Shown here piece after piece: positions 59,537 to 64,000 of a DNA stretch of 64,000 bases. Every line of letters starts with the position of its first letter. Position 1 is the stretch's first letter. Source of the stretch: CAVSMC01 sp963798655 (lineage in GTDB: Bacteria > Pseudomonadota > Gammaproteobacteria > Burkholderiales > Casimicrobiaceae); contig CAWCUH010000007.1 in NCBI GenBank assembly GCA_963798655.1, forward strand, positions 186,001 to 250,000. The letters run 5' to 3'. The notes under the pieces are model-generated. The model searched no databases. It was not told where the DNA came from and saw only the letters and a list, made by a program, of their open reading frames with translations. The position numbers and the translations under genes are program-made.

Positions 59537-59579
59537 CTCATAATCCTTTGGTCGCTGGTTCGAATCCAGCCGGGCCCAC
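59537..59579. other. attR: duplicated 3' half of the tRNA gene
   Basis: An exact copy of 51470-51512. It holds the anticodon loop, variable region, T-arm and acceptor 3' strand but not the 5' half, so it is not a functional tRNA. Confidence 0.93.
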
Positions 59580-59632
59580 CGCTGCATTTCGCTGCCGTTG
59601 CCTACGACGCCGCCGGTGAACGGATCCAGCCG

Positions 59633-60121
59633 ATGCCCGCCCCCGACAACCTGATCGCGCGCCGCGCACGCCTGCCGGCGATGTTCCTCGCCGGCAGCAG
59701 CGGCATCGAGATCGCGGCGCGCGACGCGGCGACGCCGGTCCCGCCCGGAGTTCGCGTCCGCTACGTCGACGAGGCGGCCCGAAGCACGCTCGCGTCGCAC
59801 GATCCGCGAGCCGACGCGCAGCACGGGGGCAGCGTCATCGTCGACGACGGCGAGACGCTCGCGACGTTCACCGACGCGTCGGTCGACTTCATCATCGCCA
59901 ACCGCCTGCTCGACCGCAGCACCGATCCAATGGCGGTCCTTCGCCGACACGTCGCCGTCGTGCGCCCCGCCGGCTGGCTGTTCTACGCGCTCGCCGCCGG
60001 CAAGCCGAGCGCGTGGCTCGCGTTCATCGTCAGCGCGCGCAAGCGTCTCGACGGTGCGTTCGAATGCCGCTACTTCGAGTTCACCGGCGACGAGACGCTC
60101 TGCGTGCTGCGCCGGTCGTGA
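59633..60121 (+). CDS. Degenerate methyltransferase paralogue
   Basis: A 162-aa protein whose whole length parallels the N-terminal domain of the next gene: LPAMFLAGSSGIEIAARDAATPVPPGVRVRYVDEA, then IVDDGETLATFTDASVDFIIAN, and PAGWLFYALAAGK. Compared with its neighbour, it lacks a block of residues before the IVDDGE segment, and the conserved NHMLEH has become NRLLDR. It is therefore likely to be inactive or reassigned. The end FECRYFEFTGDETLCVLRRS matches the neighbour's FDVWHFELVGAEVVTVLRRC. It begins 53 bp after attR. Confidence 0.7.
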   Translation: MPAPDNLIARRARLPAMFLAGSSGIEIAARDAATPVPPGVRVRYVDEAARSTLASHDPRADAQHGGSVIVDDGETLATFTDASVDFIIANRLLDRSTDPMAVLRRHVAVVRPAGWLFYALAAGKPSAWLAFIVSARKRLDGAFECRYFEFTGDETLCVLRRS

Positions 60122-60216
60122 TCGATGCGGCGTGAGGCCAGCCGGTCGTTGCGCGGCTGCGTAACGGCGTCGCACGGATAGGCGATAATGGCCGCTGCCT
60201 CATCTCCATTGGCTTC

Positions 60217-62073
60217 ATGAGCCTGCCGATCGAAGTCGTCGCCGCGCGTGCGCGCATCGGCGCACCGTATCTCACCGGCGCCGGCATCGAGATCGGCGCG
60301 CTCAATGCGCCGACGCCGCTGCCGGCCGGCGCACGCGTCCGCTACGTCGACCGTCTCTCGCTCGACGACCTGCGCGGCCAGTATCGCGAGCTCGTCGACG
60401 AAACGTTCGTTGCGGTCGACATCGTCGACGACGGCGAGCGGCTGGCGACGATTGCCGACGCGTCGCTCGACTTCCTGATCGCCAATCACATGCTCGAGCA
60501 CTGCGAGAATCCGCTCGGCACGCTGCGCACGCATCTGCGCAAGATGAAGCCCGGCGGCTGGCTGTTCTACGCGATTCCGGAAGCGCGCACCGGGTTCGAC
60601 GCGACACGTCCGCGAACGACGTCCGCTCATCTGGTCGACGACGACGCCGACGGCGGCGAGCGCGCACGCTTCGCGCACTACGTCGAGTGGGCGCGGCACG
60701 TCAACGGCATCCGCGACGACGAGGCCGCGCGCGCGAACGCCGCGACGAACCTCGCGAACGGCTACAGCATCCATTTCCACGTCTGGGACAGCAATGGTTG
60801 GCTCGACTTCCTCGCGTTCGCGCGCCGCTATCTCGGCGAGTCGTTCGACGTCTGGCACTTCGAGCTCGTCGGTGCCGAGGTCGTGACCGTGCTGCGCCGC
60901 TGCGACGGCAAGCCGGTGGCCGACCGTCCCCGCGACGCAATCGACATGGCGCGCGCCGACGCACCGTCGGATGTCGGCGCGAACGGCGTCGTCGCTACGC
61001 CGGGCGCGCGGCTCGCCGAGCGGCTGCGCGAGATGCTCGGCCCGTTCTGCTGGGCGATCGACGGCGCGTCGATCCGCGGCAATGTGCTCGAGGTGAACGG
61101 CTGGTTGTACGCGCGCGACGACGACCCGTCGTCGATCGCGTTCACCGTCAACGGCCAGCCGTTCGACGAGCCGTCGATCCTGGTCGGCGGCCGTCCCGAC
61201 CTCGGCACCGTGATGTGGTACACGACGCGCGAGCGCCGCGCGGCGCTCAAGCTGCGCACGCGAATCGCCGGCGACATCGCGCGCGCCGACGTGCTGCGCG
61301 TGTCGGCGCGCTGGTCGGGTGCCGACGCGGCGTGGTGCGACCGGCACGATCAGTATCTGCCCGGCCCGATCGATGTCGACGCGCACCTGCCGATGCCCGG
61401 CGACGATCGGATCGCGCGTGTTGCGGGCCCGATCGGCGCTGCGCATTTCCGCGCGCTCGGCTGCAACGCGCTGCACACGCTCCGCGCGAGCGCGGCGCGC
61501 CACGGCGTCGATCTCGACAACGCCGGCGACGTGCTCGACTGGGGCGTCGGTTGCGGGCGCACCGAGCGCTTCTGGCAGGGCAGCGCGCGCCTCGTCGGCT
61601 GCGACATCGACGGCGACAACATCGAATGGTGTCGCGCGAACCTGCCCGGCCGCTTCGAGACGATCGCGAGCGACCCGCCGACGCCATGGCCCGATGCGAG
61701 CTTCGACGCGATCTTCGGCGTTTCTGTGATCTCGCATCTGACCGACGCTTCACGCCACGCGTGGTACGGCGAACTTCGCCGACTCGCTCGGCCCGGCGCG
61801 CTGATCATGCTATCGCTGCTCGGCGATCACGCGATCGCGAAGGCCGGCATCAACGCGCGCACGCTCGCCGAGATCGACGAGCGCGGCAGCTGCTTCCTCG
61901 CAAGCGAAGAAGCAATCGACAAGCTGCTCGGCAGCAGGCAGATCTACGGGACGACCTACCAATCGAGCGCGGCGGCGGTCGCCGAGGCGACCTGCTGGTT
62001 CGACGTGCTCGAGCATGTGTCGGGCGGCATGAACAATCACCAGGACCTGCTGGTGCTGCGGCGGCGCGCCTAA
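60217..62073 (+). CDS. Two-domain SAM-dependent methyltransferase
   Basis: A 618-aa protein with two methyltransferase domains. The N-terminal domain (about 1-230) has YLTGAGIEIGALNAPTPLPA, FLIANHMLEHCENPLGTLRT and MKPGGWLFYAIPEAR, typical of glycan-cluster enzymes. A middle domain (about 270-380) is beta-rich. The C-terminal domain (about 430-618) has motif I in NAGDVLDWGVGCGRTERFW, then GCDIDGDNIEWCRAN, FDAIFGVSVISHLTDASR and ARPGALIMLSLLGDHA. It is followed 30 bp later by asnB, suggesting one operon for surface-glycan synthesis or modification. The acceptor is not known. Confidence 0.82.
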   Translation: MSLPIEVVAARARIGAPYLTGAGIEIGALNAPTPLPAGARVRYVDRLSLDDLRGQYRELVDETFVAVDIVDDGERLATIADASLDFLIANHMLEHCENPLGTLRTHLRKMKPGGWLFYAIPEARTGFDATRPRTTSAHLVDDDADGGERARFAHYVEWARHVNGIRDDEAARANAATNLANGYSIHFHVWDSNGWLDFLAFARRYLGESFDVWHFELVGAEVVTVLRRCDGKPVADRPRDAIDMARADAPSDVGANGVVATPGARLAERLREMLGPFCWAIDGASIRGNVLEVNGWLYARDDDPSSIAFTVNGQPFDEPSILVGGRPDLGTVMWYTTRERRAALKLRTRIAGDIARADVLRVSARWSGADAAWCDRHDQYLPGPIDVDAHLPMPGDDRIARVAGPIGAAHFRALGCNALHTLRASAARHGVDLDNAGDVLDWGVGCGRTERFWQGSARLVGCDIDGDNIEWCRANLPGRFETIASDPPTPWPDASFDAIFGVSVISHLTDASRHAWYGELRRLARPGALIMLSLLGDHAIAKAGINARTLAEIDERGSCFLASEEAIDKLLGSRQIYGTTYQSSAAAVAEATCWFDVLEHVSGGMNNHQDLLVLRRRA

Positions 62074-62103
62074 GAGCGCCGCTGCCCGCCGGAACGCCAT
62101 CGC

Positions 62104-63966
62104 ATGTGCGGCATCGCGGGACTCATCGATTGCGCGCAGCCGCGCGTCGACCTCGTGCTGCGCACGATGCTCGACGCGATCGTGCATCGCGGGCCCGACG
62201 GCGAAGGCCTGTTCGTCGACGGCGGCGTCGCGCTCGGCATGCGGCGGCTGTCGGTGATCGATCTCGCGCACGGTTGGCAGCCGCTCGCCGCGCGCGGCGG
62301 TCGCGTGCTCGCGTTCCAGAATGGCGAGATCTACAACCACGGCGAGCTGCGTTCGGCGCTCGCGCGTGAAGGCGCGCGCTTCGCAACGGCAAGCGACACC
62401 GAGGTGCTCGCGCACGGCTACGAGCACTGGGGCATCGACGGACTGCTCGCGCGCGTCGACGGCATGTACGCGCTCGCGATCGTCGACCGGGATGCCCGCA
62501 TGCTGCACGTCGCGCGCGATCGCTTCGGCGAGAAGCCGCTCTACTACGCGTGCGCACCCGGCCGCTTCGCGTACGGCTCGGATGCCGGCATCGTCGCGGC
62601 GCTGCCTTGGGTCGACGCCGACCTCGATCCGCTGTCGCTGCGCCGCTATCTCGCGATGCACTACGTGCCGGGCAGCGCGACGATCTACCGCGGCGTGTCG
62701 CGCGTGCTGCCGGGCGAGCGGCTGGAAATCGCGCTCGATGCGCCGACGCCGAAGCACGTGCGCTACTTCACGCCTGCGCTGGGCGCGGCGCGGGCGATCG
62801 ACGACGACGCGCTCGCGGCGACCGTCGAGCGCGCAGTCGCCTCGCGTCTGGTCGCCGACGTGCCGCTCGGCGTGTTCCTGTCCGGCGGGCTCGACAGCTC
62901 GATCGTCGCGGCGATCGCCGCCGCGTACAAGCCTAGCGTGCTGACGTTCTCGATGGGCTTCGCATCGCCCGAGCACGACGAGAGCGCGTTCGCGCGCGAG
63001 CTCGCCTCGACGATCGGCAGCAGGCATCACCACTTCGTGTTCGACGACGCAAGCTTCGCGTCGCTGCTGCCGAGCGTCGCCGCGGCGCTCGACGAGCCGC
63101 TCGGCGACCAGGCGCTGCTGCCGGTGTACTGGCTCGCGCGCGAGGCGCGCCGCCATGCGACCGTCGTTCTGTCGGGCGAAGGCGCCGACGAAGTGTTCGC
63201 CGGCTACGGCTACTATCGGCCGTTCACGCCGCAGCCCGGCGTCGTCGCCGCCATGCGCCGCGCGCTCGCCGGCGGCATGCAGCGCGATACCGGCACGTCG
63301 ATCATCGACCGGCTGCGCGCCGAGACTCCGTCGGGCTTTCCGCTGCTGACCGACACGGCGACGCGCGCGCGCCTCGTTCCGGACGACGATCGCGCGACCG
63401 ACACGTGGGAGCGCGACGTGCTCGCGTGGCTCACGTCGTCGCACGATCCGCTGCAGCGTGCGAGCGCCACCGATCTCGCAACGTGGCTGCCCGACGATCT
63501 GCTGGTGAAGTTCGACCGGATGACGATGGCGGTGAGCCTCGAAGGTCGCGCGCCGTTTCTCGCGCCGCAGCTCGTCGAGGCGGCGCTGTCGCTGCCGCCG
63601 GCGCAGCGGATGCGCGGAAGCGACACGAAGATCGCGCTGCGACGCGTCGCGGCGCGCTGGCTGCCGGAGCGAATCCGCGCGCGGCGCAAGCAGGGCTTCG
63701 TGCTGCCGATGCGGCAGTGGATCGACCAATGGCTCGCCGAGCACGGCGGCGCGCACGCCTATTTCACCGAGCGCACGGTGCCGCACGTCGACGCAACCGA
63801 GCTTGCGCGTGTCGCCGCCGAGGACGTCGCGGCGGGCGTACTGCGCGAGCGGCTGATGTTCGCCGCGATCATGCTCGTCGAATGGCATGCGGCGCAGAAG
63901 CCACGCGTCGCCACAATGCGCGCGCGCCATGCGCAGGCGCTCGCCGAGGCGCCGACGACGATCTGA
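62104..63966 (+). CDS. asnB: Asparagine synthase (glutamine-hydrolysing)
   Basis: A 620-aa AsnB-type enzyme that forms an amide from a carboxylate with ATP and glutamine. The nucleophile is Cys2 (MCGIAGLIDC), followed by HRGPDGEGLF, FQNGEIYNHGELR and ARDRFGEKPLYYA of the glutaminase domain. The synthetase domain has the pyrophosphatase loop FLSGGLDSSIVAAIAAAY (about residues 260-277), VLSGEGADEVFAGYGYYR and LPDDLLVKFDRMTMAVSLEGRAPFL. In glycan clusters such enzymes amidate sugar acids, so the in vivo substrate may not be aspartate. It is the last gene in the window. Confidence 0.92.
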   Translation: MCGIAGLIDCAQPRVDLVLRTMLDAIVHRGPDGEGLFVDGGVALGMRRLSVIDLAHGWQPLAARGGRVLAFQNGEIYNHGELRSALAREGARFATASDTEVLAHGYEHWGIDGLLARVDGMYALAIVDRDARMLHVARDRFGEKPLYYACAPGRFAYGSDAGIVAALPWVDADLDPLSLRRYLAMHYVPGSATIYRGVSRVLPGERLEIALDAPTPKHVRYFTPALGAARAIDDDALAATVERAVASRLVADVPLGVFLSGGLDSSIVAAIAAAYKPSVLTFSMGFASPEHDESAFARELASTIGSRHHHFVFDDASFASLLPSVAAALDEPLGDQALLPVYWLAREARRHATVVLSGEGADEVFAGYGYYRPFTPQPGVVAAMRRALAGGMQRDTGTSIIDRLRAETPSGFPLLTDTATRARLVPDDDRATDTWERDVLAWLTSSHDPLQRASATDLATWLPDDLLVKFDRMTMAVSLEGRAPFLAPQLVEAALSLPPAQRMRGSDTKIALRRVAARWLPERIRARRKQGFVLPMRQWIDQWLAEHGGAHAYFTERTVPHVDATELARVAAEDVAAGVLRERLMFAAIMLVEWHAAQKPRVATMRARHAQALAEAPTTI

Positions 63967-64000
63967 GCGCACGATCACACTGACGCGAACGCCGCAGAGG

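Larger units (their letters stand above)
51470..59579. mobile_element. Integrative element of about 8.1 kb in a tRNA(CAT) gene
   Basis: The element is bounded by the 43-bp direct repeats attL (51470-51512) and attR (59537-59579). Modules in order: tyrosine integrase, excisionase-like HTH gene overlapping it, second tyrosine recombinase, a 1.7-kb repeat-dense stretch with no clear gene, and four same-strand genes for secreted proteins including an S8 protease. The cargo uses more A/T-ending codons and AT-rich spacers than the host, a sign of transfer. No conjugation, replication or phage structural gene is seen, so it is probably mobilised in trans or only excised and inserted. None of its genes shows a frameshift. 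Confidence 0.92.

Noticed and set aside
59537..59579. A second tRNA gene
   Set aside because: Only the 3' half is present; the 5' acceptor strand and D-arm are missing. It is the attR copy.
51470..59579. Island as a defence island
   Set aside because: No restriction, CBASS, toxin-antitoxin, helicase-nuclease or abortive-infection gene is recognisable. The cargo consists of exported proteins with an S8 protease triad.

Overview
The window is GC-rich (clearly above 60 percent by eye) chromosomal DNA from a proteobacterium, most likely a betaproteobacterium of the Burkholderiales type. The evidence is the tsaD / rpsU-yqeY-dnaG-rpoD block with a long Lys/Ala-rich RpoD N-terminus, two Bug-family (TctC-like) solute receptors, the ugpBAECQ operon and the plsY-folB-ybaK-xerD neighbourhood. 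The species cannot be named from sequence alone.

Layout. 1-2.5 kb: the 5' part of sucC, a TylF-type methyltransferase and a DUF2889 protein. 2.7-6.6 kb: glpK, a monohaem cytochrome c, small hypothetical genes and an ATP-grasp protein. 6.75-8.5 kb: a MarR regulator with its own promoter/operator and an MFS transporter. 8.5-13.8 kb: ugpBAECQ for glycerol-3-phosphate and glycerophosphodiester uptake, which together with glpK feeds glycerol-3-phosphate metabolism. 13.9-18.3 kb: an RND efflux pump (permease and adaptor). 18.4-20.5 kb: two convergent Bug receptors. 20.7-25.9 kb: a glycine-zipper protein, DUF423, RidA and the arginine succinyltransferase genes astC-astA-astB. 25.9-33.6 kb: MFS exporter, glutathione peroxidase with an overlapping oligopeptide-type binding protein, and 5-oxoprolinase. 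33.7-36.5 kb: TRAP transporter dctPQM. 36.5-41 kb: ogt, xerD, ybaK, folB, plsY, a DUF4124 protein and tsaD. 41.1-46.3 kb: rpsU-yqeY-dnaG-rpoD. 46.6-51.3 kb: DUF4142 protein, methyltransferase, universal stress protein and a Pat-type acetyltransferase.

51.47-59.58 kb is an integrative element of about 8.1 kb inserted in the 3' half of a tRNA gene with anticodon CAT. A 43-bp exact duplication of that tRNA half marks the two ends. It carries a tyrosine integrase, an overlapping excisionase-like gene, a second tyrosine recombinase, a repeat-dense stretch without clear genes, and a four-gene cargo of secreted proteins: a small secreted protein, a Pro/Gly-repeat protein, an S8 serine protease and a protein with an IPTL-CTERM-like sorting tail. 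This cargo is the best candidate for an undescribed system. Beyond it lie a decayed and an intact methyltransferase and an asparagine synthase, probably the start of a surface-polysaccharide or modification cluster.

Two general points. First, twelve genes in the first 44 kb, including the essential dnaG, are broken by single-base shifts although both halves are well conserved. This looks more like consensus errors than gene decay. Gene limits below therefore span the whole corrected gene. Second, three families of palindromic repeats are scattered through the host part, and one full copy lies in frame inside the 5-oxoprolinase gene.
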